Below are positions 1 through 12,009 of a stretch of DNA of 64,000 nt, piece after piece; position 1 is the first letter of the stretch; each line of letters begins with the position of its first letter. This DNA is from Ignelater luminosus (taxonomy: Eukaryota; Arthropoda; Insecta; Coleoptera; Elateridae): assembly GCA_011009095.1 (NCBI GenBank), contig VTPC01000997.1, positions 62,001 to 126,000 on the forward strand. Direction: 5' to 3'. Under the pieces are notes generated by a model. That model made no database searches, was not told the origin of the DNA, and saw only the letters and a list, made by a program, of their open reading frames with translations. Position numbers and translations under genes: made by a program.

Positions 1-2800
1 CTCTTTTAGTAAGTGCGAGCAAAAATAGAACAAGTAAAATTTTAATTGAATTTCGAGATTAATGAAGTATTTGACTATTTAGATTTCTGTCTATATTACA
101 CAAAAGATTAGACTCAAAATGAGAGTTTGCGTTTCCTCAATATCTTACGATGAAACATTTTTATATGGTTCATCTAGTACAATCCTACTCATAACAATAA
201 AACATCCCAAGGTAATAAAAAACGTAGGGATAACGTTTCTTTTACAAAGATAAATTCAGCCGATTTCATGCAGAGAAAATTACTAACTTCATTCTCACTG
301 ATACGCAGCAATAGTGGACATAAAGACTTTTTTAGGGCTAATCAACTGGTTTGGAACAAAACAAAATGTGAATAGTAGTGTGGCGTTTAAAAAACGTAAT
401 GCCATAGAAATGTTTTTTTTAACAGTCTGCAACTGCTGTGTACTAAAACATTAATCTCTGTAATAATATAGTACATATAATATAAATTTGTTTTTTAGAT
501 GAACATAACCGATTAGTAGCCTGATGACAATTTTTACGTTTTTACTTTAGTTTATCCTGTGCGGAGAAAGCGTGATTATGCAAAAGAATCTCAGCAATTT
601 TGCGTACTTACAAAGTGACGTCTTAATAAATTTTTTTTAATTTAAACAATGATGAAAGTGTCAGCTTTTGCATTGCCCTACATGTCTTGGAACCTAATAC
701 AGGTCACTTCATATACCTTGTATACCAATAATATTGCAATTTTCAAAGCAACCAGTGCAACAATTCATTTTTCTTAGGTCATCATGGTCAAACACTAAGT
801 TAGAGACACTATCTCGACCGAATATCAAAAGCAGATAGATCAATTATTGAAAGAGTTACGTTAGCATAGGATATCGAAGGAATAAAGATTCGTGTTTAAT
901 ATCTCAAAATTATTTTCAGATAGAATAGCCTAAATGTTATTTTAAAAACAATGGAAACTAGTTTTCCAAGTATTTGTAAAGCAGATAACGATCAGCTTGT
1001 ATCACATGCAGACACAGTAGTTGCTCAAGTTTAGACATGGAAAACAAAAGAATTATACACACTTTTGCAACAAGTCTTCCAACTTGTCACGTAAAAATTG
1101 GGATTAGTGACCCATCGGTAATGTAACCATATATAAAATCGATATGCCACCTTTATACAGTCGAAGACGGGTCGTGAGGTAAGAGAGCTTAGAGCAAGCG
1201 ATAAAAGAAAATGATGATACCGTAGTCTTAAGGGCTTCAATATTGAGAGGGCGCCAGCTGTAGTGGAACGTCGGTGACCTAGTTTCGAATAGAATACCCT
1301 CAGCTGATCTTCGTATCTAGGTCAGTAGGCGAGATGTTAGCCAGGGTCGAACCACAGGTGCGAATGATACACAAATAAATGAAATGGAGGTTGCACTGCA
1401 CTTTATGTTGATACTTACTTTTACAATGTGAACTTAAGATAATGAATCCGTATGAAAATGTCGACGCCACTGGATTCCGGGATAGTTGATTCCTGTAATG
1501 CTTAATAAGTATGCTCATAACCCATTAAAAGATCGGAATAAGTTAATAATTACATATATTGGCATACTGTAAAAAAGAAAATATAAAAACAGGTTACAGC
1601 AGTCCAGGTCATACTATTGGACAACTTATACACACATAAATAAACATCATGCAGATTATTTTGCAAATACCTGCGAATGTAGCTTGACAAATTGTATAAG
1701 TCAACGATGCGTCTTCATAAAATATTTCGAAAAGGGTAAAGTTTATTTACCATAACGGAAACTAATCCAATACAAAAGGAACCCAGTTGTTGGCGCAAAA
1801 TACACTGAATTTGCGGCACTGGTTCACACAAAATTTGATTTATAGTTACTAGGTACATAAATTTTTACAAGAATGGACGTTCTCCTCATACGTTAGGTAA
1901 CTAGATATTTTAATTGACTCAAAATATCTGTACAGTACGAATCTCGTAGACAGTTCGATTAAAATATTAGGACACTCCAAGATAAATAACGGTACAGTAG
2001 TTTTGAGAGTTCATTGTAAAATTATTTAGCAATTTCCGCCTGCTGTAACTTCCAACCCCCCAAGAGGGTGGAACTAACAGATAATTGGTTGATCAACTAT
2101 CAGGTGATCGGACAACCAATAAAATAATGCAAGAAGGGTGTGATTTAGCGAGAAATGTGGATGTTGCACTCGGCAATTATAAGGAATATAAATCTTGTCT
2201 ATACTAGACAAGGTTACAGATTTATCGTTTTAAGGGTAATAAAACCAAAAGATAAAAGTATAAAATTCTCTGAATTACAAAAATAAAATCCGAGGAATAT
2301 AAATTCAGAGGTAGTTTCATTCTATATCAAGCCCCAATACATCTCTAATTTAATATTAAGAAAACATTTTTATAAAAGAATTCTCGAGAAATTTAACGTT
2401 CCCGAGCCATTAATTTAGACAATGTCAAGGGGCATTAAACCAAGAGGCTTTTATGTTATAGAAAAACGTTGAACTAATTTCTAAAAAGGAATAACATATT
2501 TACAAAAGAAAAGAATAAAAATAATAAAAGGATATATCGTTATTTACAAGCATAAATAACTTATTAAGCAAAAGGTTGCTAATTATTGAATCTTCCTAAC
2601 AAACGTACGGTTAAAACAAGAAGAATTATATCGAGAAACCACGGAAATTGTTATGGAAATCCAAAACAAAATGATATACACCAAGAGTTATCGAAATACA
2701 TAACAAACAAATATACAGAGATTGAACAAGTTGAACAACATGTAATTGAGTCGTACGCACCATTAGCCGGCAAACAATATCTACATAGACATAACATAAA
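1..2800. other. AT-rich stretch without a recognisable gene
   Basis: Only short open frames (under 75 codons) occur and none resembles a known family. A moderately GC-richer patch near 1240-1360 contains the word GAGGGCGCCAGC, which recurs near 26551, so part of it may be old transposon sequence. A weak inverted repeat (ATTGGTTG / CAACCAAT) lies near 2083-2120. Confidence 0.4.
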
Positions 2801-2829
2801 CTGTCCATAGTGATGGTACACTTGGTGGA

Positions 2830-3150
2830 TAGTACGAAAGATGTATCGGCAGCGTAAATAATAAAGAAAACATTACTGTTTATTAGTTTATTAACATAGA
2901 AAATAAAAAGTACAGAATCCATGACAGATCCCTGTGGGACATCGCTGTCTGCTTTCAAACAATCAGAGGTCTATTGCAACGTATTGTTTGGGATTTGCTA
3001 GAACTGAATTTTACTAATTCAAAGTCGTAATTTGTTAAACAATTCTTTAAAATAACATTACTATTGAAGGGATCTTCTCTATAGCAATTTGATGCTGTCC
3101 ACAGGTAGTCGTGTCCGACTGTTGTGCACTTTCCTGTACTACAGTGAATA
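2830..3150 (-). mobile_element. LINE (non-LTR retrotransposon) reverse transcriptase fragment
   Basis: Read on the minus strand, the segment keeps two neighbouring RT blocks: DVPQGSVMDSVLFIFYVNKL, matching the VPQGSVLGPLLFLIYIN block of LINE RTs, and about 20 residues later YAADTSFVL, the counterpart of the catalytic YADD box (here AAD). Upstream, near 3080-3130, residues VDSIKLL resemble the block after the first catalytic Asp (FDxVDHxxLL). Stops and frame changes separate the pieces. Homology fades below about 2830, so this is a short relic, not a complete ORF2. A Jockey-like or CR1-like clade is plausible but cannot be settled. A plus-strand open frame at 2586-2810 lies next to it and partly overlaps; I do not recognise it. 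Confidence 0.7.
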
Positions 3151-3408
3151 TTTGGTAGTTATTACAGCTATTCTGTTGATGGGTTAAAAACATCAAGAAT
3201 CTTTTCAAATCTTAGAACTTTTTTCTTCCACTGTAAATTACGTTGAAAGTACTTCTCCGAGGAGCCCTAACTAACCACAAGAAACAAAGTCGCTACTGTA
3301 TTCATGATGAATAAAAATATTTTCTCCTGTCATACTTGTATACTCATTGTCAGTACCCACTCATATCTACAAAGTTTTCATTTACTAATTTTTATTTCTT
3401 TCATTTAA

Positions 3409-3998
3409 CCCTCATCCGGGCAACGTATTTTAGTTACGTTACCGGGCAAGGTGGGTCCAGTGGACCCGCCTTTGCATTATAAAGTTTCTGTGGTACTTTT
3501 TGTTAGTATTGCATACACGAATAATTAAATAAGATAAAAACAATTATTAATTAAGATGACTAGAAGTAAAAGTCTTCCCTAGTTCGATATAATTCTGCAA
3601 AATCGTATAACCTTATTTACCTAGAAAGGCATCAAAAACCCAAAAACCATATTTTTGTATTGGGTATTCTTTGTTTTTTTGATTTCAGCTATTCTATTCT
3701 ACAATATTCATAAAACCATACACCACCGTAATTACCACTAATATTGTCATTTGAAACTTACAACAACAAAAGATAAACATAATTTACAGAGAATTGTTTA
3801 GTATTAATAGAAATGTAATAATCAACTTTTTTTTTCATCTACTAAATGTAAATTAAAATATTTGACTAACTGATTACACTGTACTTAAGGTAATCTTAGA
3901 AGTCATACGCGCCCATTACCCTAAAATAGATATTTTAGAAAATATGACAAAGTAAAGTGGGCGCCGGATCCATTGGACCCACCTTGACCAAATAAGGG
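3409..3998. mobile_element. piggyBac-type MITE, 590 bp, TTAA target duplication
   Basis: The element begins CCCTCATCCGGGCAACG and ends GACCAAATAAGGG. It is flanked on both sides by TTAA (3405-3408 and 3999-4002), the target site and duplication typical of piggyBac. Inside each end is a GTGGGTCCA-type palindrome: GGTGGGTCCAGTGGACCCGC near 3450-3470 and GGATCCATTGGACCCACC near 3966-3983. Palindromes of this kind are seen at the ends of insect piggyBac elements. The left end is longer than the right because CCGGGCAA occurs twice, about 26 bp apart, which pushes the palindrome inwards. There is no coding capacity; the interior is AT-rich. It is probably a non-autonomous piggyBac derivative mobilised in trans. 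Confidence 0.85.
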
Positions 3999-4002
3999 TT
4001 AA

Positions 4003-4514
4003 ATATTTTCAACCAGAAGGCACACCTTTTTCCAATTTTGCCAATTTTCTTTTATTTAAACGGAAAAAGATGTTTGTAACGAGGTAGTTTAGCTAACAGA
4101 ATGCCTTGCTGAGATCACAAAATAACGCAACAAGCCATTCCTTTTTTTTTCATTAAAGAAGTGACTGTACTATAATATGAATGAATAACTGTTACTGCAA
4201 AATCAATGTCATAATTGTTGTCATATGATAATTATAAAGATGTAATTACAATATTATCGTTTTCCACACTATCATAAAATTACCAACTTAGTTAATAATT
4301 AGATATAGCAATTTATTGTGTTTTTTAACATTTTGCTTATTATCTATCCCACCCAATTGAGACTAACAATATTATAGATAGTATCCCGTGACCTACATTT
4401 GGTATTTCACTACTGTATAGTTTAGGTGATAACAAATCGAAAACAAACAAAATATTGAACGAGCTATGAACATTTTTATAATAACCGTAGAATGAAAACT
4501 ATAAATGCCGCAAA
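4003..4514. other. AT-rich stretch, nothing recognised
   Basis: Lies between the piggyBac-type MITE and the readable end of the pogo-like relic. It may hold the decayed C-terminal part of that transposase, but no DDE block could be read. Confidence 0.3.
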
Positions 4515-5179
4515 CTTGTCACCATTGATCCTCTTTCAGAAGACGTAATCCGCCCCATTTGCTTACATCCCTTTGGCGCGATTACCTTACTGGCTTCCTG
4601 AACAGTTGTGAGTCAAGTTTCGTGCATATTATATATTCTTTCCCACATTACTATATTTACGTAAAACTTGCTCTATATTATCATAAAAGTTATTTACTGC
4701 AGACCGGTTGAAGCCCATAGCCATAGCCAAAGAAGTCGCCTCTAGAATTCTCAAGGACAGTGCCTTGTTCTTCTTCAAGAAAGAAGTAAACTCTCGGCCA
4801 TTTATTAGCATTACAAGAATTTGCAACATTCACATCATTTGCTGTGGCACGGACGTACGCCATTTCTTTTGCAAATAGTGGTGGGAGTCCGTGATGCAAG
4901 TAGTAATCTGCCAGCATAGCTTCTTGATTTTCATTAAATACTTGACAAACAGAGTAATTCTGGGTCATTCGTAAAGCCTCACAAATAGTGACCTGTTGCC
5001 AATTTATGTCTTCATTTTTATTTGCACGTTTTAACATATCTTGATAAAGTCGTTCTGGGAATTTCGAAACGGATTGCATCTTGTTTTATTGAGAAACCGC
5101 CGTTAAGAATTTCAGCTTTCATCACAGTAGCTTTATCTGTCTAGTCAATTTTTGATTTTCTTCTCCGATTAGGCATCAT
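4515..5179 (-). pseudogene. pogo/Tigger-like (jerky-type) transposase relic
   Basis: The minus-strand frame starts with tandem Met codons at 5179-5174. It reads MPNRRRKSKID, then KAEILNGGFSIKQDAIRFEI and PRTTLSRYVK, a pogo-type helix-turn-helix start. After a frame change come a CENPB-type domain (NQEAMLADYYLHHGLPPLF, KEMAYVRATAND) and [20 protein letters not shown], the usual Tigger/jerky block before the DDE domain. Then HET-stop-LTTVQ and KVIAPKGCKQMGRITSSERG match the first catalytic block (normally DETGxTTVQ followed by KVIAPKG). The first catalytic Asp therefore reads as His, followed by a stop. There are at least two frame changes and an early stop. The remaining DDE domain is not readable. 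It is a dead DNA-transposon gene; a domesticated jerky-like host gene is excluded by the breaks. Confidence 0.8.
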
Positions 5180-8100
5180 TTTTATCAATTATTGTATACC
5201 TGGAAATTAATAGAAATTAATACAATAAACGACTCCCACCTTTGTTTGGATTGATTAAATAGTAATCATTCTTTTTCTTTTACTGATTGTTTTTGAGATA
5301 TTTTGACAACTCTATATTTGAATAATATAATTAATAATGTATTAGGTATGTAGATGGAAAAAAAATGTGTACTTGTGAAATATCTTTCTTCAGCTAAATC
5401 TTTTTAAATTAAAATGGTGTATAGTAGACACCACTCATTTAGTTCCATGACTTATGATCACTGTACCCCAAACCTAACCTCAACAAATTTTAATCAATTA
5501 TACCTCATACCTAGGTTTAGTTATGATTTTAATTGAATACAAGTATTGCCAATATCTTGTACAACGATGCAATAGATTACTATTTACTTACCTTCAGATA
5601 GTTCTTGGTGTAATCACCTTTTTAACAAATTTACAAAAACCACCTGTTAAGCTGTATGTTACTGGATGCAAACAACTACACTATCAACAATTTTTTCAGT
5701 GACATACAGTGGTGGCAAACCGTCTTTAACCGCAAATTGCGCACAAGTGTAAGTGAGAGAGTCCATGTTAGACAAGGCGGAAACAGAAAACAGAATGAAT
5801 CCCGACCCTTAGGTTGACAATTTGCTAGTATGCACACGATCTTGAGAGTTGATTCTAGTTTGTACAGGCTGTAACAAATATCGTCTATCATATGTCTCTA
5901 TTTGGCAATAGGTGGCGAGAGAATCTGTGCCCCTATGACCACTGCGCCCCACTCCCCTCTACATTCTACGGATTATAATTTATAGAATTCTGAATGTCTT
6001 TCTATCTTTGATTAGCTTTTCAAATAGAAATGTAATCTACTGACAAATTTATGCCTTAGATATGTTTTGAATTTTATTACTAGATGATAATTTAAATTTG
6101 AATCTGACAACGCTAATCCTAGTCTAGGCTTAAAATTACGTACAAAATTGTCCTGGACGTAATTACAATTAAGTTCGACACGGGAATTGTAGGTAAAATT
6201 GAGTCAACAGAACGCAATTATTACCACATCCGTCCGAAAAAAAAGAAATGTTTCTGATATTATACACAAATCCATGGTTTCGTAGAAAATGAAGAACTGC
6301 AGAACCTACTTCATTAGATCCTCTTCCAGACTGCACTTCGTTCCATGTATAGAAAATGGGTTCTTTAGCTTATATATCCACAATACGAAACAAATAAAAT
6401 ACAATCTGCAACGAATAGTATGCTTCCTGTATCGGGATCTTAGGAAGATTCTGAATCTGTTGCAAATCAAAACAAAAGATAGTAGTATTCAAATCTTCTT
6501 TCATTAGCAAATTAAGTTTCTTAGCTCTAACTCCAAGAACATTTAGTTCACGACATACTGCATCTGCATCCTTTGTCTGCTTTATTTTATTTTTTAGTCG
6601 TCCACAAAATGAAAATAACTATATTTTACTTTCAAACTCGTCTCTACAGAGGAATTGTTCATTTTCCACATTTTAGAAACGTTTAAAATAGAAGGCAGGT
6701 ACAACCTTTGAGACCTACTGCCAACTTATTTTTATATTTGTCACTTCCTTGATTTTCCTTCATTTGTGCACCATGCTTAGCAATCCATATTATTCTTCTC
6801 TTTGAGATTTCAAACAGTTTTGAAGTAATAACATACCTAGTAAAAGTAAGTATGAATTAGGCAAAAGGAACCTACCACGTACATGATAATCCTTATTGTA
6901 TAATTAATTTGCATTGTGTGTGGTTTATGGGATTTTACATTTGCACGTTCTCGGTGACGTTTGGGATGCCTGCATTAACTGACTTACACGATTATCTTGT
7001 TGTAACTTTATGTATCTGCATAGATTTTTTGTTTCTGTGAAAGCAAAACTTTCTTCGATACATCTAGGCGCTTACATTTAGTATTGTTTGAATTACTATG
7101 TTTGCAAGTGGGCGTGAAGTGATCCAAACTAATATCACTATTTGCATAACTAAAAATAAAACTTTGATGCATTCACTGAAATATTGTCTATGAGAATAAC
7201 TTTAACCCCAAGACTTTGCTTATTGGTTTTCTCTTTCTGGTTCCTCTATCAGCTTTATCTTCACCCACAACAACACCTTAACTGCTATCAGCTTCTATAG
7301 TTGCTACCAAAGTAGTTTACGGCTTATTACTAATTGCGAGGTTTACTTGAATACAACGTAAACAAAATTGCTTCAAGCATAATCACACTAAAAGGTAAAA
7401 TTAAACGTGTGAAGGACATGTTGCGGTTCGGAACAGAGTGTTTGTAGACACGTTGCACTTTGTCGTAAGAAGATTGTATTCAGAGTCGTAGTCTATTGGA
7501 CATAGAAGATAAATTTAGTTGATAGCCAGTTGGTATTCACAACGCCATCTCTATGTTAATTTTCAAATGTTGTGGACATGTTGCGTTTAGAAAAGAAGAG
7601 CTCCTCATACCTGGATGTTTTTAATAGACACAACTCAATATAAAATTTTGATGACTATTTCACGCGATATATATGACTTCCTTTCTAAGAAGGGTACCGA
7701 GGTAAACGCTTTACTGTGCTACTACAGCTTAAAAACGTCGGTAAAGCACCACTTACCGAACCATAACCAGGGAGTGATTCCGTCGCTTTAAGACGAAAAA
7801 GGAAGAAATTAAAAACACAAAAATGGGTTAACTTCTATTTTATATCCTTGTGACAGCGTAGGCTCTTTGATAGAATAACTTAATGTAACCAAACTGTAGA
7901 AGATATGGTTTCTTTATTGACGAAGGAAAAAAGATCCTTTAAAATGGCAAAATGGCGGTAATAGGGTTGTATAAAGTTTGGTTACGGAGTAAATTGAAAA
8001 TTGACTGAATCAAGAGGGATTTATAATTTTGCTTTTCTGGAATGTTAAGAAGGTGTATAGCTTTGTTGGTCTTTAGCGACCCTTATTAGAAGCAGATAAA

Positions 8101-8256
8101 GGTTTTACAAGGAAGTTTACTTTGCTTATTTTTACAGAAGGGATGAAATTTCGAATTCATTTTTAGTAATACCTCAACAAGGATTTAAAATTTAACTATA
8201 GGCATGTGAAGATTCTTTTGTTCTAGAAAATTACAGTGAATAGCATGTTAATGTAT
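5180..8256. other. AT-rich stretch without a recognisable gene
   Basis: Only short, composition-driven open frames are present (for example 5676-5891 minus and 6289-6507 plus), with no family resemblance. I saw no clear inverted repeats or RNA gene. Confidence 0.4.
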
Positions 8257-8258
8257 TA

Positions 8259-9130
8259 CGAGGGTCGTTTGAAAAGTCCGTGCAAAGTCAGAGAGATGGC
8301 ACTACTGGCGCATATCGAGGTTATGTTTAGTTAGTAGCATCTCTTGGAAGAACACACATCAAGTTTCAGCCAGATTGGTCTATTTCTTTGTGTTTGGCAT
8401 TCGTTTGAATCCAGGAAGTCGAGTGATTTTCAAAAAATGAACGAAAAAGAATTTCGTGTGTTGATTAAACTTTATGAAAGGCAAAACGCCTCAGGAGACT
8501 AAAGAGAAGCTTGATAAACATTATGGTGACTCTGCACCTTCGATTAGAACAGTTTATAAGTGGTTTCAAAATTTTCGGAGTGGCCATATGGGCACAAGTG
8601 ACGCTTAACGTTCTGGACGCCCTGTTGGCAAAGAATATTCCTCAGCGACTATCTATAAAAAGGTAAAACTATTACAGGTGCATATTATTCATCGTTATTG
8701 AACCGTTTAAAAACCGAGCTGCAAGAAAAACGCCCACGATTGGGCCACAAAAAAGTCCTTTTCCATCACGACAACGCACCAGCTCACGCCTCAGCAGTTG
8801 TGGTCGCAAAATTAATGGAAATAGGGTTCCAACTCGTTTCACATCCCCCCTATTCTCCAGACTTGGCCCCCTCGGACTATTATTTGTTCCCCAATTTGAA
8901 GAAATATTTAGCGGGAAAAAGATTTTATTCAAACGAGGAGGTGATTGCAGAAACGAATGGCTATTTTTCAGACTTGGACAAATCCTATTATTCAGAAGGG
9001 ATCAACAAACTAGAGCAGCGTTGGACGAAGTGTATAAGCCTAAAAGGAGACTATGTTGAAAAATAAAAAAGGTTTACCCCAAACAATTAAGTAGTTTTTA
9101 TTTTTGCACGGACTTTTCAAACGACCCTCG
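8259..9130 (+). mobile_element. mariner element, internally deleted (872 bp)
   Basis: A complete transposon copy bounded by TA dinucleotides (8257-8258 and 9131-9132). The 28-bp terminal inverted repeats (8259-8286 and 9103-9130, starting CGAGGGTCGTTTGAAAAGTC) are identical. Full-length mariners are about 1.3 kb, so roughly 0.4 kb is missing from the middle. The interior encodes parts of a DD34D transposase in plus orientation. The perfect ends next to a broken gene suggest fairly recent movement as a non-autonomous copy, though conservation by chance or gene conversion is possible. Confidence 0.95.
8437..9066 (+). pseudogene. mariner transposase, DD34D type, internal deletion
   Basis: The start at 8437 gives MNEKEFRVLIKLYE. 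After a one-base frame change near 8475 the helix-turn-helix region continues GKTPQETKEKLDKHYGDSAP and RTVYKWFQNFRSGHMGTSDA, then a stop where Glu is usual before RSGRP. An internal deletion near 8630-8658 removes the second half of the DNA-binding domain and the block with the first catalytic Asp (normally VTVDETW). The C-terminal part resumes at KGKTITGAYYSSLLNRLKTE. It keeps the second Asp in HHDNAPAH (codon 8770-8772) and the third in YSPDLAPSDY (codon 8875-8877), with exactly 34 residues between them. It ends GDYVEK at 9066. It cannot be active as encoded. Confidence 0.93.
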
Positions 9131-9132
9131 TA

Positions 9133-11540
9133 GTTCCGCTGCTAGATAACAGCGATTGTTATATTGGACGGTATGTTTCCTTAACCCTGTAATTAATATT
9201 AGGTTTTAACTGTCGGAATCGTTTTGTGATGTGCAGGAAGTTTGTGCATTCGTTGTGAACAAAGTAGCATCTGAAGAAAGGACGGCAAATATTTATGCAG
9301 TTAAGTAATTATTAATAATTTAATTTCTTTTTAAACACTAGAATTTAAAGGAAAGAAAAACGAATTCGAAATGATAACATCAAAACACAGAATCTGAAAT
9401 TTACTAATTATATTTATCAAAATCAAGTACTCTTTAGTGTGTAACAATAATAATCTTCGTAACTGAGTTTTCCTAGTTGGTTGCCTTTTTTGAGATGAAT
9501 CGAAATCGAAATTTATTTTATTCACAGTTAAAACTCACTTACTTTTCGATCACTTCCTAAACGTTAAATGGTTGTATTATCAAATTTCCATCATCTTCAA
9601 AAGGGAATTTGTATTCCAATGATTTCCTTACCTCCTAAACTAATTGAAGCTTAAACACCACGTAAAAATCGAGAGAATATTTATTGCCTTTTTATAAATT
9701 CATGGCTCGTATGAACTTCGACATTAATGGACACCATAATTTTATGAAACGACTTTCAGTCAACCAGAAGGATATAAATAAGAAGGAAAACAAAAACATG
9801 ACACATTTTCTTCTAGAAAAGGATTTTATAAAATAAATCTTATTAAGAAAATATTGTTGATGTTCAGTTATTACTTATTTAAAAGGCAGCGCAGAAATTA
9901 ATCAAAGAATATTTTTATATTTTAATATACTTAAGTAATCAGATGTGGTAATAAGTAGTTCAATTCCCCTGTTTAAAATTTACCTTGTTTGCTAAAATCC
10001 TTTGTTTGCTAATTAAAATTAATTTTGGCATACCTTTGCTTTTAAAACTCCCCTATGGTTTGCAAAGAATAACGCAAAATTAATTCCTCTTGTTTTCTAG
10101 TGTTTATTAAAACATTTTTAGAAGACGCTTACAAAAACGATTAAAATTAAGCGTTCGCTTATTTTTTTGCACGGGCGGGCATTCAATTTCATTCAAATAA
10201 ATTGTAGTATATAGTATTGCATGCTACTGTCAAAACTAAATTCAAATTAACCGGTAGGAAATAATTTAGTGTAAGTTTCTGACATTTATATATGGGATAG
10301 CTTGTTTTGTTAATTAAAATCTAAAGTATAACAAACGTTTCGAATTAGATCTAACTTATAATTAATTTTTAATTATTTCACTACTAAAAATAGAGAAGAA
10401 AATTTCGTTTTATTAGATCACGCGATATTAAAATGAACTTATAATCAGGGTCAAGCAGATTCCGTGACAAGTGTGAACTTGACCCTCTAATAGTAGTTTT
10501 GAATGAAATATACTAAACCAAATTACACGAATATGCAAATTCAGGCATGCGAACACCATTGAATTACCTTGATTCCTTAATTTTTCTTTTTTCCGTTCTT
10601 GTTTAAAAAAAGGAAATTTTATTTGATAACGAAGGTTTTCTTTACGCTTAAAATTGATTAAATCGAACATTATCCTTGTCCTGAAAAAAATACCGCCAAG
10701 GATAAAGAGTTGGGCGTTTATATAACATATAATTACCGAGTTGTATTATTATTTACAAACTTTTTCTTTTAGAAATACGAAGTGAACTGTATTTAAAATT
10801 AAAAAGCTAGTAGTGCTAATGAAACTTAAGCAGGGTTATTAGGGGTTATGATATATTAAATGATGGTTCTGTGAGTTACGTTACATTTTTATAACTTTAC
10901 AAAAAATTTTAACTTCCCCGTATATTATTTCAGGCACGCTATAACATTCTGCTTCAACACGTTACATGTTTATGGTACCTAGTTGTAGTTGCCATAAAAT
11001 TGTTTTTATGAAGTTAATTGCTTATTAGTATACATTTCATCAGTTCTACGAATCTATTTCAAGTTAGCGTAGTACATAAAAATATAACTTTTTGCTACCA
11101 GGCTTTGCATATTTACTAGTAGTTTAGGCTGTAACTCGATGAGAAGCATTTTCAGTGACAGAAAATGCAGCTCACGTACTGTTAAAGAGGGTTCACCGTT
11201 TAGGACAACATCCCTATATATTTAAAAACCCTTAGTGCGAATAAACTCAATGTGTATATTTGTTTCTTACTGACTGTGGTAAATATAATCAACTGCTTAC
11301 CATCCACATTCATCGTGCTTGTTATTGGAAAATAAACAGCAATCATCCTAAATGCAAAGCTTAATCATAATTATTACGACAATTAGAAGCGAAAAGATTT
11401 AAAAATTTATCGAAGTTAAACAAAAAAAAACTTTGAGATTGCTAGAGAATTCAAAAAGTTGTGACTGTGTAATAAACAAATGATCGTTCTCGGAGCAAAA
11501 CCTTGAGTTTTTTAATCAAACACAAAATCCCTAAAGTGAA
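9133..11540. other. AT-rich stretch without a recognisable gene
   Basis: Short open frames only (for example 9331-9525 and 10428-10670, both minus). No transposon ends, RNA genes or protein motifs were recognised. Confidence 0.4.
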
Positions 11541-11562
11541 TATATATATATATATATATATA
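11541..11562. repeat. (TA)n microsatellite
   Basis: Eleven uninterrupted TA dinucleotides in AT-rich DNA. Confidence 0.95.
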
Positions 11563-11937
11563 TTTTATCGTATTAAGCCAAAATTCATAAACGGTATTGA
11601 AATTTCTAACTACGATAAGTGATAGCCCATAGAGAAACTTACCCTAGCTTCTCAGTCGGCGGCCTTAAGCGTAGATAAGGAGTAGAAGCATAAGGTATTA
11701 CATTACAACTCAAGACAAATATATATAATAAATGTTTATTATCGAAATAATGAACAAATGAGGCAATATTGACGTTATAATCATCAAATAAATTAAAAAC
11801 ATTAACAAAATGCCCTGGAAATGCTTCATATAAACGTTTTATACAATACAACGCAATTGTACTAATCTGAAATCGTTGCTGGTTTGATTAATAAAAACTT
11901 GACTATTACCCTTTGGATCTGGGTGTTTCTGGAAAGC

Positions 11938-12006
11938 TTTTACACACACCAAAAGTTGCAAACAGCAACCGCACTGCAATTACCGCAACTTTTTTTAGGT
12001 GTAAAA
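11938..12006. repeat. small imperfect inverted repeat
   Basis: The left arm TTTTACACACACCAAAAGTTGC-type sequence (11938-11959) is the imperfect reverse complement of GCAACTTTTTTTAGGTGTAA and the following bases (11985-12006). The loop is about 25 bp. It could be a hairpin or a MITE remnant; no target duplication was seen. Confidence 0.45.
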
Positions 12007-12009
12007 CTT

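Noticed and set aside
2586-2810. 74-codon plus-strand frame next to the LINE relic
   Set aside because: It has no recognised domain and partly overlaps the minus-strand frame that contains the RT motifs; treated as a shadow frame.
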